Part shown: piece by piece, positions 18,008-25,987 of the stretch | Position numbering within the stretch: position 1 is the first letter of the stretch | Layout: each line of letters starts with the position of its first letter | Assembly: GCA_903863015.1 (NCBI GenBank) | Contig: CAIPAI010000035.1 | Span: 1-53,795 of the forward strand | Source of the DNA: an uncultured Actinomycetes bacterium | GTDB lineage: Bacteria > Actinomycetota > Actinomycetes > Nanopelagicales > Nanopelagicaceae | Direction of reading: 5' to 3' | DNA: 53,795 nt | Translations under genes and position numbers: made by a program | Notes under the pieces: generated by a model | The model's input: only the letters and a program-made list of their open reading frames with translations | Told to the model about the DNA's origin: nothing | Database searches by the model: none

Positions 18008-19284
18008 TGATGAAGAAGTTGCTGGCGGTTATCAGTATTGCACTCGCCTCGTTCTCACTTTCTCTCACATTTGCTCAGGCAGCCACAATCAAGCCTGGCT
18101 CGGCATGTAAAAAGTCGGGCGCTACCTATATACAGAGTGGAATCAAGTACACCTGTGTCTTGGTGAGTAAGAAGTTGACGTGGAAAGTATTGGTACCTAC
18201 CTCGAGTCATACCCACGTTGCGACGCCGACTCCAAAAGCCACTCCATCAACAAGCCCATCCGCGGATGGCGTGGGGGCAGAGCTCAATACTCCGGATTAC
18301 ACACCTAGCCCGCCAGATGGTGGGAGCGATGATTATCGCTGTTTTCTGCTTGATCCTAAATTTACTTCAGATACTTTTCTTAAGGCTGTGACGATAGCTC
18401 CAAATAATTTAGAGGTATCACACCATGGAATCCTCTATAAAGTTGACTCTTCTAATACTGCTGCCACCAAATTGGTTGACTCGCAATCTAAAGAACCCGG
18501 TTGGTCTTGCTTCGGTGACACGGGAATCCCCGGAGCCACTGCTTTTAGCCCTGCAGCCCCCTCGAGTTGGGTCTCCTTCTGGGCCCCAGGTGGCGATTTT
18601 AAGGAGTATCCGGCCAACACGGGTATGAAGATCAAGGCCGGGGATCAATTCATTTTGCAATCACATTTTCACCTTCCAAGCGGCTCGAAGCAGAGCGCAT
18701 CGATGAAAGTAACGCTTTCACTAGCCCCAGCAGGCGCGCAGACTAGTGAACTCAAGACCCTTCTCATTGCTGCTCCGATTGAATTGGCGTGTACTACGTC
18801 GGAGAAAGGTCCATTGTGCGCGCGTGATGCAGCCCTTGCCGATCTCGCAAAGCGCACTTCAGCGAAAGCGGCGCTCCAAGAGAGCGCACTGCTTTACATC
18901 TGTGGCAAGGATCCTAAAAATCCCGTGCCCAGCAATACTTCAGAGTGCACGAATACGTTGCCCTCTCCGACCACGATCTATGGCGCTACTGGTCACATGC
19001 ATCAACTCGGGCGCACGATCAAAATCACCTATATAAATAGGATCACTGGCGCAATTACAAATCTCTCCGTAAGAGATGCGTGGGATTTTGATAATCAGAA
19101 AACGGATTGGCAAGCAAAACCTATACAGGCAAACCAAGGCGACCAGATCAAAGTGACGTGTACCTACGATGTGAGTCTACGTTCGAAACTCCCCGAGTTT
19201 AGGGATTTATCGCCGAATTACGTTGTTTGGGGCGAGGGCACAAGAGATGAGATGTGCCTAGCAATAATTAATTACACCAATTAG
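18004..19284 (+). CDS. Secreted copper type II monooxygenase-like protein
   Basis: A 426-residue exported protein. Residues 1-27 are a signal peptide. Residues 30-60 (GSACKKSGATYIQSGIKYTC) are a two-Cys module I recall from exported proteins of freshwater actinobacteria. A Thr/Pro linker follows. The rest resembles the copper type II ascorbate-dependent monooxygenase fold (PHM/DBH): DDYRCFLLDP, EVSHHGILY (His pair), FILQSHFHLPSG (His-X-His), GHMHQLGRTIKI (third site with Met) and the closing GEGTRDEMCLA. All expected copper ligands seem present. The substrate is unknown. The start overlaps the deoD stop; ATG 18007 is an equal choice. Confidence 0.72.
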   Translation: MMMKKLLAVISIALASFSLSLTFAQAATIKPGSACKKSGATYIQSGIKYTCVLVSKKLTWKVLVPTSSHTHVATPTPKATPSTSPSADGVGAELNTPDYTPSPPDGGSDDYRCFLLDPKFTSDTFLKAVTIAPNNLEVSHHGILYKVDSSNTAATKLVDSQSKEPGWSCFGDTGIPGATAFSPAAPSSWVSFWAPGGDFKEYPANTGMKIKAGDQFILQSHFHLPSGSKQSASMKVTLSLAPAGAQTSELKTLLIAAPIELACTTSEKGPLCARDAALADLAKRTSAKAALQESALLYICGKDPKNPVPSNTSECTNTLPSPTTIYGATGHMHQLGRTIKITYINRITGAITNLSVRDAWDFDNQKTDWQAKPIQANQGDQIKVTCTYDVSLRSKLPEFRDLSPNYVVWGEGTRDEMCLAIINYTN

Positions 19285-19294
19285 TTTTTGTTGG

Positions 19295-19663
19295 TTACTT
19301 TCGACTGCGCCAAATCGATAAGCCCCAGAGGATCAAAGGAATCTGTAACGGGAGACGCACGTACGCAATTGCTTGCTCCCAAAAAGATCGATGGCGCCAG
19401 AGCCAGGCCATGTAGAGATTCCCAGGAAAGACGGCAACAAAGAGAAGAGCGGCGAGTAATCCGCCTCGTGGTGAGGTTTTTGCATTAAGAACGAGAAGCC
19501 CGATTGCAATTTCGAAGATGCCACTTGAAATAGTCCAGAACCGAGCAGAGAGCGGTAGGAAGTGCGGGATGATCGCATCAAAGAACTTTGGATTAACCAA
19601 ATGCGCGATGCCGGCAAAGAGTAGAAAGGCTGCGAGGATGCGTGCACTATTTGAAGTCGTCAT
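19295..19663 (-). CDS. DoxX-like small membrane protein
   Basis: A 122-residue membrane protein with four hydrophobic segments, like DoxX/DoxD-type proteins: ILAAFLLFAGIAHLVNPKFF, then a helix with GIFEIAIGLLVL, AALLFVAVFPGNLYMA and RLPLQIPLILWGLSIW. Its job is unknown. The ATG at 19663 is chosen because TACCTT ends 6 nt before it and it matches the family length. It is divergent from the Bcr/CflA-type gene across only 17 bp. Confidence 0.8.
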   Translation of the reverse strand: MTTSNSARILAAFLLFAGIAHLVNPKFFDAIIPHFLPLSARFWTISSGIFEIAIGLLVLNAKTSPRGGLLAALLFVAVFPGNLYMAWLWRHRSFWEQAIAYVRLPLQIPLILWGLSIWRSRK

Positions 19664-19668
19664 TTGAC

Positions 19669-19675
19669 TAAGGTA
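19669..19675. promoter_or_regulatory. Symmetric bidirectional -10 element TAAGGTA
   Basis: The plus strand TAAGGT (19669-19674) is 6 nt before the GTG at 19681. On the minus strand TACCTT (19675-19670) is 6 nt before the ATG at 19663. The two hexamers share five bases, so one 7-bp element may drive both divergent leaderless genes. Confidence 0.5.
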
Positions 19676-19680
19676 GTCCA

Positions 19681-20880
19681 GTGAAGTCTCGTCAGCACCT
19701 CCCACTCCTCGGCGCGCTCATGTCGCTCGTCCCAGTGACCATCGATGCCTACCTTCCCGCACTGCCAATGCTTGAGCAAGACTTCGGGAGCACCACAACC
19801 TTTATCCAATACTCGGTGATGGCCTGCTTATTGGGCTCTGCAACCGGCCAGCTCTTCGTGGGAAGCATCAGTGACTCGTACGGACGCCGCCCGACGCTCT
19901 TCTGGGGCCTCTCGCTCTTTACCCTCGCCTCCCTAGCCTGCGCCTTGGCACCGTCGATCTCAATTTTCTTAGCACTGCGCTTTCTGCAAGGTGTCACGAG
20001 TTCGGTGGGCACGGTGATGTCGCGAGCGGTCGTGCGCGATTTGTTGGATGGGAATTCTGCAGCGCGGGCTTACTCAGCTTTGATGATAATCATGGGAGTA
20101 GCTCCCATTGTCTCGCCGATCATCGGCTCAACGCTTCTCGGCTTTGCTTCTTGGCGAAGCATCTTCTACTTTCTCGCCTTTTTCGGTTTGATTCTGATCT
20201 CGCTAGTTCTCATCACGCTTCCGGAAACGCTTCCGAAAGAGCGGCGGATTCCAACAAATCGCGCAGCCAAGCGCGAAGCGCGGAATTTGGTCTTTCGTGA
20301 TCCGCTCTTTCGCATGTCGGTGCTGGCTTCTGCATTCGTCAATGGCACTTTGCTGGTGTACCTCTCCACATCTACTTTTGCGTTACAACGGGCCTTTAAT
20401 ATTTCGCCGCAACTCTTCTCCATACTTTTTGCGGCGAACTCCGTGGGCATCATCGCGGCCGGTCAGAGTAATCGACGCCTCCTGCTGAACTACGGTCCGG
20501 CAACGATGTTGCGCTTCGGCTGTGCTTGGGGCGCCTTCTGGGGATTACTGCTTGCTATCTACTCGCACACCAATCAACCACGGCTCTGGATTTCGGTTGC
20601 GCTCTTGCTTCTTACAATGAGCACAATCGGATTTGCGTTCGCAAATTGCATCGCACTTGCCACTCATCATCATGCAGCGCGCGCAGGAACAGCGGCGGGA
20701 TACTTTGGCGCGAGCCAAACGTTTCTCGGCGCACTCTTTGCAGCAGGTGCCAATGCCGTGAGTGCAACTTTTACTGGAATGGCTTACGAACTCTTCATTC
20801 CAATGGCAATCGCAGCCATCGTGATCATTCCGTTCTTACCGCGTTACGCCCCTACCTTTGTAAGAGCCGCTAATTCTTGA
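19681..20880 (+). CDS. MFS drug-efflux transporter, Bcr/CflA family
   Basis: A 399-residue drug:proton antiporter with 12 hydrophobic segments. The N-terminus TIDAYLPALPMLEQDFG is the Bcr/CflA helix 1 motif. Motif A is GSISDSYGRRPTLFWGL (about residues 62-78), and motif C is seen around IIMGVAPIVSPIIGSTL. The GTG start at 19681 follows the symmetric -10. The 3' end overlaps the convergent aldo/keto reductase gene by 37 nt. Confidence 0.9.
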   Translation: MKSRQHLPLLGALMSLVPVTIDAYLPALPMLEQDFGSTTTFIQYSVMACLLGSATGQLFVGSISDSYGRRPTLFWGLSLFTLASLACALAPSISIFLALRFLQGVTSSVGTVMSRAVVRDLLDGNSAARAYSALMIIMGVAPIVSPIIGSTLLGFASWRSIFYFLAFFGLILISLVLITLPETLPKERRIPTNRAAKREARNLVFRDPLFRMSVLASAFVNGTLLVYLSTSTFALQRAFNISPQLFSILFAANSVGIIAAGQSNRRLLLNYGPATMLRFGCAWGAFWGLLLAIYSHTNQPRLWISVALLLLTMSTIGFAFANCIALATHHHAARAGTAAGYFGASQTFLGALFAAGANAVSATFTGMAYELFIPMAIAAIVIIPFLPRYAPTFVRAANS

Positions 20881-21770
20881 GAGGCGAGCTGCGGGGTAGG
20901 TAGCAAGTCATCAAGTTGAGAAGCGATGCGGGCACTGGCAATCGGAGCCACGATAGATTCTTGAGCGCGTAACCACGCAAGAGCAACCGAGGCGATCGGC
21001 GCATGATGCGCTTTACCAATTTCTTCAAGCATCGCCAACGTGTTCCATCCACGATCGTTTGCGTAGCCTTCCACTCCAGATGCTCGAACGCTTTCTACGG
21101 TAACTCCAGGACGATATTTGCCGGTAAGGAATCCGCGCGCGACGCCGTAGAAAGGAAGCACGCCGATATTGTTCTGCGCACAGAAGGAGCGGTATGAGGT
21201 AGGCAACTTATCTTGATCGAGCAAGTTGAACCACGTTTGTAATGCAACATAAGAAGCCAAACCGTTCGCTTTGCTGATGTTTAATGCTTCTTGGAGTCGC
21301 TCCTGGGTGTAATTACTCGCGCCAAGTGCTCGTACCTTGCCACTCTTCACGGCTTCATCAAATGCTCCCAAAGTTTCTAGCAGCGGTGTCTCTTGATCAT
21401 CTTGATGCGCGTAATAGAGATCGATGTAATCGGTACCAAGGCGCGCAAGTGAATCATCGAGGGCCGCCGCGATATTGCCTGCAGAGAGCCCCTTTCGCGT
21501 ATCGAGCATGGCGACCTTCGTAGCAATGATCATCTTTTCGCGATTCTTTCGGGCCTTCATCCAGGCACCGATAATGGTTTCACTCTCGCCACCGACATTA
21601 CCCGGCTTCCATTGGCTATACACATCTGCGGTATCAATAAAGTTCCCACCGGCAGCAACGTATTTATCGAGCACCTCGAATGATTCCTCTTTTGAGGCGC
21701 CCCACCCGAATGGATTTCCACCTAAGCAGAGAGATGAAACTGCAAGATCGCTACTTCCGATGTTCTTCAT
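20844..21770 (-). CDS. Aldo/keto reductase
   Basis: A 308-residue NADP-dependent (beta/alpha)8 oxidoreductase. SSLCLGGNPFGWG starts the barrel, FIDTADVYSQW holds the catalytic Asp and Tyr, IATKVAM holds the Lys, and YIDLYYAHQDD holds the active His. ASNYTQERLQEAL and the C-terminal APIASARIASQLDDLL bind cofactor. The family is close to the AKR11/YhdN-like group. It overlaps the MFS stop upstream by ATGA and overlaps the convergent Bcr gene by 37 nt. Confidence 0.92.
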   Translation of the reverse strand: MKNIGSSDLAVSSLCLGGNPFGWGASKEESFEVLDKYVAAGGNFIDTADVYSQWKPGNVGGESETIIGAWMKARKNREKMIIATKVAMLDTRKGLSAGNIAAALDDSLARLGTDYIDLYYAHQDDQETPLLETLGAFDEAVKSGKVRALGASNYTQERLQEALNISKANGLASYVALQTWFNLLDQDKLPTSYRSFCAQNNIGVLPFYGVARGFLTGKYRPGVTVESVRASGVEGYANDRGWNTLAMLEEIGKAHHAPIASVALAWLRAQESIVAPIASARIASQLDDLLPTPQLASQELAALTKVGA

Positions 21771-23038
21771 GAAGAGTGCCTTTCTAAGAGGTTGTGATAC
21801 TTACGGATTTGAATAAAACCAATAATCCAAATTGGATAGAGTGCTAAGAACGCAACTTTAAAACTTATGAGTGTGTACTCACCGAAGAATTGCAAGACAA
21901 TTCCTACGCCCAGCATGGCGAGCAGAGTCGAGTAGAAACCTGCTGCGTTGATGATGCCATCTGCGGTTCCCATGCTTTCTAATGGAATGTTCTTTCTGGC
22001 ATGCGCGAATCCAATGAGTGATGCAGGACCGCCGATAGAAATAACTGCCATCAACGCATAGAGCAGTAGGTGAGGGGCCCGTCCCGGCCAGAGAAGAACG
22101 AGAGACCATGTTGATGCAATCACAAGGCACACTGAATACGAGAGCCGATCCAGATCGTTTGGGAATCGACCGATCAAGTATCCGAGTGCGACTCCGGCGA
22201 GTGCGCCAGAGATAACAATGGTGCTCAGTGAAGTACTCGCTTGACTCTTGGTAAATCCTTCTGCTTTGACAAGAAAAGGAACTCCCCAGAGCAGTGAAAA
22301 CATGTTTGCCGAGAAGGGACTACTCCAGTGTGACCAGAATCCGATCTTGGTCGCAGGATGCGCCCACGTACGTTTCACTCGATCAACCAAGTCTTGGCGC
22401 GTGGGCCAACTATTGATAAGTAGCTCTGGATTCCGATCGCGGATGATGAGATATGAGAACGTTCCTACGATGACCGAAGTCAGAGTGAGAATTGTGAAAG
22501 AAAATGTCCAGCTTTGGTGGCGAAGAATAAATGCAAACGGAATTGCTGAGAGCAGTTGTCCAATCCACCCCAGCAAACCAATGATCTGAGTCATCATGGC
22601 GTTTCTCGATGGTGGAAACCATGAGGTGGTTACTCGAAGCACTGAAATAAATGTCATGGCATCACCAAGGCCGACGATGGTGCGCCCAATCAGTGCCAGG
22701 GGATACACGTTGGTGAATGCAAGGAGCAGTTGTCCAATACCCATCACGAATGCGCCGGTGGTGATCATTCGACGAGGTCCAAAATGATCGAGTGCCACAC
22801 CCACCGGAATTTGAGCCAACGAGTAAGCGATGATTTGCACCACCGGGAAGAGGCTGAGGAGGGCCGGGCCGACGTGGAAACGATGGGCAGCATCAAGCGA
22901 AGCAACCCCAAAAGATGATCGTTGGTGGACCGCGGTGAGATAGGCGACCGCAGCCACTGCCCAGTAGAGCCACGCTCGAGCGCTGACGCGTTCTACTATG
23001 GGTACTACGGAGCGAACTGGGTTTCGGTTCGGTTCCAT
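21767..23038 (-). CDS. MFS transporter, nitrate/sugar-phosphate-like group
   Basis: A 423-residue membrane permease with about 12 helices. The start AWLYWAVAAVAYLTAVHQRSS and GVASLDAAHRFHVGPALLSLFPVVQ resemble anion/cation symporter-type MFS proteins, with PVGVALDHFGPRRMITTG as motif A (about residues 75-92). The substrate is unknown. A TAAGGT hexamer ends 6 nt before the ATG. It is the first gene of a two-gene unit with the aldo/keto reductase, coupled by ATGA. Confidence 0.87.
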   Translation of the reverse strand: MEPNRNPVRSVVPIVERVSARAWLYWAVAAVAYLTAVHQRSSFGVASLDAAHRFHVGPALLSLFPVVQIIAYSLAQIPVGVALDHFGPRRMITTGAFVMGIGQLLLAFTNVYPLALIGRTIVGLGDAMTFISVLRVTTSWFPPSRNAMMTQIIGLLGWIGQLLSAIPFAFILRHQSWTFSFTILTLTSVIVGTFSYLIIRDRNPELLINSWPTRQDLVDRVKRTWAHPATKIGFWSHWSSPFSANMFSLLWGVPFLVKAEGFTKSQASTSLSTIVISGALAGVALGYLIGRFPNDLDRLSYSVCLVIASTWSLVLLWPGRAPHLLLYALMAVISIGGPASLIGFAHARKNIPLESMGTADGIINAAGFYSTLLAMLGVGIVLQFFGEYTLISFKVAFLALYPIWIIGFIQIRKYHNLLERHSS

Positions 23039-23044
23039 TGGGCA

Positions 23045-23050
23045 ACCTTA
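23045..23050 (-). promoter_or_regulatory. -10 hexamer TAAGGT for leaderless MFS gene
   Basis: On the minus strand TAAGGT is followed by TGCCCA and the ATG at 23038. No ribosome site is visible. Confidence 0.5.
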
Positions 23051-23110
23051 GATCCGCACGGGGCGTAGAGACACATCCCAGGGATCTCACAGGAAAGCCC
23101 GGGAGGCTCT

Positions 23111-23158
23111 GCTTAGTAATGGGCTTAGTAATCGGCTTAGTAATGGGCTTAGTAAAAG
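23111..23158 (+). repeat. Four 12-nt direct repeats before flavoreductase gene
   Basis: Units GCTTAGTAATGG, GCTTAGTAATCG, GCTTAGTAATGG and GCTTAGTAAAAG stand head to tail. They end at the ribosome site AGGAGG. Since 12 is a multiple of 3 they also keep one reading frame open. Confidence 0.9.
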
Positions 23159-23172
23159 GAGGTGGGGAGTGA
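23119..23172 (+). CDS. Possible 17-residue leader peptide
   Basis: An open frame from ATG 23119 reads MGLVIGLVMGLVKGGGE and stops at TGA 23170-23172, overlapping the GTG start of the reductase as GTGA. The three repeats encode the hydrophobic LVxG units. It has no clear ribosome site of its own, so it may be an accident of the 12-nt repeats. If translated, it would couple to the reductase. Confidence 0.3.
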   Translation: MGLVIGLVMGLVKGGGE

Positions 23173-24509
23173 GCCGGAAGTCAGTCAAGCGCTTTAATCG
23201 AGCTGGGGATAGTGCCGCCTTGGTGGTCGGTCTCGGTCTCGGGCTTACCATCGCCCTTGAGGTCATTTCACTGACCGCCGAGGATCTCCACAAGAGTTCA
23301 GGGCTCATCACTATCGCCTCCCGCTTTGCCGCCCTCATCGGCACCTACCTGGTCTTGGTCGGGCTTCTTCTCGTAGCTCGCATTCCTTGGGTGGAGCGTT
23401 CCGTCGGGCACGATCGCATGGTCACCTGGCATCGCAAACTCGGCCCCTGGTCGCTCTATTTGATTTTGCTTCACGTCATTCTCGTTGTTGTTGGCTATTC
23501 AGGAAATGACGGAATTCCGGTCTATAAAGAGTTCTGGAATATGGTCACCACATACTCCTGGATGTTGCCCGCCCTTGTCGGTTTCATTTTGATGATGGCC
23601 GCCGGCGTCACCTCGTATCGCAAAGCGCGCGCAAAGATGTCTTACGAAACGTGGTGGATCATCCACCTCTATACCTACCTTGCTATCGCTCTATCGTTCA
23701 TGCATCAAGTTCTTACCGGCGTCATGTTCATCTCCCATCCACTCGCTAAAACCTGGTGGATTGCGATGTACATATTTGTTGGAGGATCAATGGTGCTCTG
23801 GCGTGTACTTCTTCCACTTGTACGTTCCCTCGTGCACGGTCTAGTAGTTGAAAAAGTTGTGGTGGAAGGACCAGGAGTAGTCAGCGTTCATATTCGCGGT
23901 CGTCGCCTCGATAAAATGGGTGCGCGCGGTGGACATTTCTTTGGTTGGCGCTTCCTGACTAAGAATGATTGGTGGCAATCACATCCGTATTCCCTCTCGG
24001 CAGCGCCACATTCAAAATTACTGCGCATCACCGTAAAGGATTTAGGAGACCATTCGCGCTCACTGGCACATTTAAAGCCCGGAACGCGCGTGCTAGCAGA
24101 AGGTCCTTATGGGATCTTCACTGCAAATCGCGCCGCCGGTAAACATGTCCTGCTAGTAGGGGGCGGAGTGGGTATCACGCCACTTCGTGCGTTGATGGAA
24201 GAGTTCCCCAAGGGGGCCTCGATCGATGTTATTTATCGCGCGTCGCGTGAAGATGATGTCGTGCTCCATAAAGAACTGAATTTCTTAGCTCAACAATTAA
24301 ACGCGCGCATTCACTACATGATTGGTCCGCGCGCACAATTTCCTTTGACACCAGCACATATGGCTTCTGTCGTTCCTCATGTTGCCCTCTGTGATGTGTT
24401 TGTCTGTGGTCCCGAAGCTCTCGTGCATCGAGTCCGTCATACAGTTGAAGCTTTAGGCGTTCCAAGTGATCGTTTCCACGACGAGGCATTTGCCTTCCAT
24501 GGGGAATAA
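23169..24509 (+). CDS. Membrane flavoreductase: ferric-reductase-like domain plus FAD/NAD module
   Basis: A 446-residue membrane oxidoreductase. Six hydrophobic segments (residues 15-215) form a ferric-reductase-like heme domain: MVTWHRKLGPWSLYLILLH and WWIIHLYTYLAIALSFMHQ hold paired His. The FAD domain has HPYSLSAAPHS (RxYS-like motif) and the NAD(P)H domain has LLVGGGVGITPLRALMEEF, then VFVCGPEAL. It should pass electrons from NAD(P)H across the membrane, probably to the FMN-binding protein encoded next. AGGAGG (23157-23162) supports the GTG start. Confidence 0.9.
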   Translation: MSRKSVKRFNRAGDSAALVVGLGLGLTIALEVISLTAEDLHKSSGLITIASRFAALIGTYLVLVGLLLVARIPWVERSVGHDRMVTWHRKLGPWSLYLILLHVILVVVGYSGNDGIPVYKEFWNMVTTYSWMLPALVGFILMMAAGVTSYRKARAKMSYETWWIIHLYTYLAIALSFMHQVLTGVMFISHPLAKTWWIAMYIFVGGSMVLWRVLLPLVRSLVHGLVVEKVVVEGPGVVSVHIRGRRLDKMGARGGHFFGWRFLTKNDWWQSHPYSLSAAPHSKLLRITVKDLGDHSRSLAHLKPGTRVLAEGPYGIFTANRAAGKHVLLVGGGVGITPLRALMEEFPKGASIDVIYRASREDDVVLHKELNFLAQQLNARIHYMIGPRAQFPLTPAHMASVVPHVALCDVFVCGPEALVHRVRHTVEALGVPSDRFHDEAFAFHGE

Positions 24510-24518
24510 GGAGAAGAG

Positions 24519-25208
24519 ATGAAAAAGGCCCTCTTAATCGCCGGCGGTACCGTCGCAGGCGTTGCGGCTGTGCTTTCTTATACGCCTGCACAACTTTCTA
24601 GTGCCTCCGGCGGCGTCTCTCCCGCTGGCGGTGGCGCCACGATCAACTCTGGCGCGCCGGCAACGACTACCACGCAAGCTCCGGCAGAAACGACACCGCC
24701 TACTGATCCGGCAACATCTGCACCTGCTGATGCTGCGACTCCTACTTCAACTCCCACTAGTACTCCTAAGAGCAGTGCAACGAAGAAACCGAAGAGTGGC
24801 GCGACATCATCTACTTCTGGAAGTACGGCAACAACTGCGCCGGCCACAACGCCTACGCAAACGCCCGCTTCCACACCCACCTCCACTCCCACGCCAACTT
24901 CCACTCCCACCAAAGCCGCGCCTTCGAATGTCACGGTTACTGGACGTGGTTATAACGCCGGCGGCTTCGGCACGGTCTCGGTGCAAATCACTGTGACGAA
25001 TGGTGTCGTCACTGCTGCCAAAGCTGTCAGCTACCCCAATCGCGATAACCGTTCGGCATGGATCAGCCAACAAGCTATTCCGTGGTTAGTTGAACAGACT
25101 CTCGCCGCAAAGAATTCTGCAAATATTGCAGGCGTGGGCGGCGCTACTTACACCACTAATGCATGGATCAATTCTCTGCAGTCAGCGCTCACCGCAGCAG
25201 GTCTGTAA
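24519..25208 (+). CDS. Exported FMN-binding-domain protein
   Basis: A 229-residue protein with an N-terminal membrane anchor or signal peptide (KKALLIAGGTVAGVAAVLSY), a long Thr/Pro/Ala/Ser linker (about residues 30-140) and a C-terminal FMN_bind domain. The motif GVGGATYTT holds the Thr to which FMN is probably attached through a phosphoester. ApbE, the enzyme that makes this bond, is encoded next. It starts 9 nt after the flavoreductase stop, with GGAG before it. It likely carries electrons outside the membrane. Confidence 0.9.
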   Translation: MKKALLIAGGTVAGVAAVLSYTPAQLSSASGGVSPAGGGATINSGAPATTTTQAPAETTPPTDPATSAPADAATPTSTPTSTPKSSATKKPKSGATSSTSGSTATTAPATTPTQTPASTPTSTPTPTSTPTKAAPSNVTVTGRGYNAGGFGTVSVQITVTNGVVTAAKAVSYPNRDNRSAWISQQAIPWLVEQTLAAKNSANIAGVGGATYTTNAWINSLQSALTAAGL

Positions 25209-25216
25209 CTCACCGC

Positions 25217-25978
25217 ATGCCGCTCCAAAAGTTCGTTCATAACGAAGAGGTCTGGGGCACGGTGGTGTCCATTGTTTTGCGCTCTCCTTTGCACAATGAA
25301 AATGAGCTGCGCAGCAGCGTCGATGTGATGGTGAAGTACTTTCACGAAATCGATCAACTCTTCTCCACGTACAAGCCCGAGAGCGAAGTAAGTCGCCTTC
25401 GTAGTGGTCGATTGAAGATTGAAGATGCGCATGCGTGGGTTAGAGATGTCTGGCGTCTCTGTGAAGAGGCAAGGGAGATGACTCTCGGGGCTTTTGACCC
25501 GTGGGCAGTCTCAGGTGGCTTTGACCCCAGCGGATACGTCAAAGGCTGGGCGGCAGATCGTGCACTGGATTTGATACCTGAAATTCCACACGTGCAGATA
25601 AATGCCGGTGGAGACATTTCGCTTCGGGGTGGTAACGCTCCAGGAGAACCTTGGCGTATCGGCATTCGCCACCCTGATGATGCGACGCAGGTTGCTGAAT
25701 TAGTCGAAATTTTTGATGGTGCGATCGCCACCAGCGGCACCTATGAGCGCGGCGCGCACATCATTGATCCTTCTAATGGGTTGCCTGCTCTTGAAGCGCG
25801 CTCAGCAACCGTGGTCGCGCCTGACTCTGGTGTGGCTGACGCACTAGCTACCGCTTTGGTAGTTGCAGGTCGCCACGGTGCACATTGGTTTGTAGATCAA
25901 CCAGAGTGGTCTGCATGGGTGGTCGATCGTCATGGTGACCAGACTTGGGCGATCGGTCCACATTTCCCCAAGAGGTAG
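25217..25978 (+). CDS. apbE: FAD:protein FMN transferase (ApbE)
   Basis: A 253-residue flavin transferase that moves FMN from FAD to a Thr of an exported target. The conserved parts are AFDPWAVSGGFDPSGYVKGW (about residues 91-110), INAGGDISLRGG, WRIGIRHPDD and TSGTYERGAHIIDPSNG. No signal peptide is evident from the ATG at 25217, so it may work in the cytoplasm or an upstream start may exist. I took 25217 because it lies just after the stop of the FMN-binding gene and matches the usual start. Its target is very likely the protein encoded just upstream. Confidence 0.9.
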   Translation: MPLQKFVHNEEVWGTVVSIVLRSPLHNENELRSSVDVMVKYFHEIDQLFSTYKPESEVSRLRSGRLKIEDAHAWVRDVWRLCEEAREMTLGAFDPWAVSGGFDPSGYVKGWAADRALDLIPEIPHVQINAGGDISLRGGNAPGEPWRIGIRHPDDATQVAELVEIFDGAIATSGTYERGAHIIDPSNGLPALEARSATVVAPDSGVADALATALVVAGRHGAHWFVDQPEWSAWVVDRHGDQTWAIGPHFPKR

Positions 25979-25981
25979 GCT
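25976..25981 (+). promoter_or_regulatory. -10 hexamer TAGGCT overlapping apbE stop
   Basis: The apbE stop codon TAG is the first half of TAGGCT, which is followed by 6 nt and the ATG at 25988. No ribosome site is visible. Confidence 0.5.
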
Positions 25982-25987
25982 CGCGTC

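Noticed and set aside
24578-24934. Long open frame on the minus strand opposite the FMN-binding protein (Val/Gly/Ala-rich)
   Set aside because: It mirrors the Thr/Pro/Ala repeat codons of the plus-strand gene, has no start signal and no recognisable domain.
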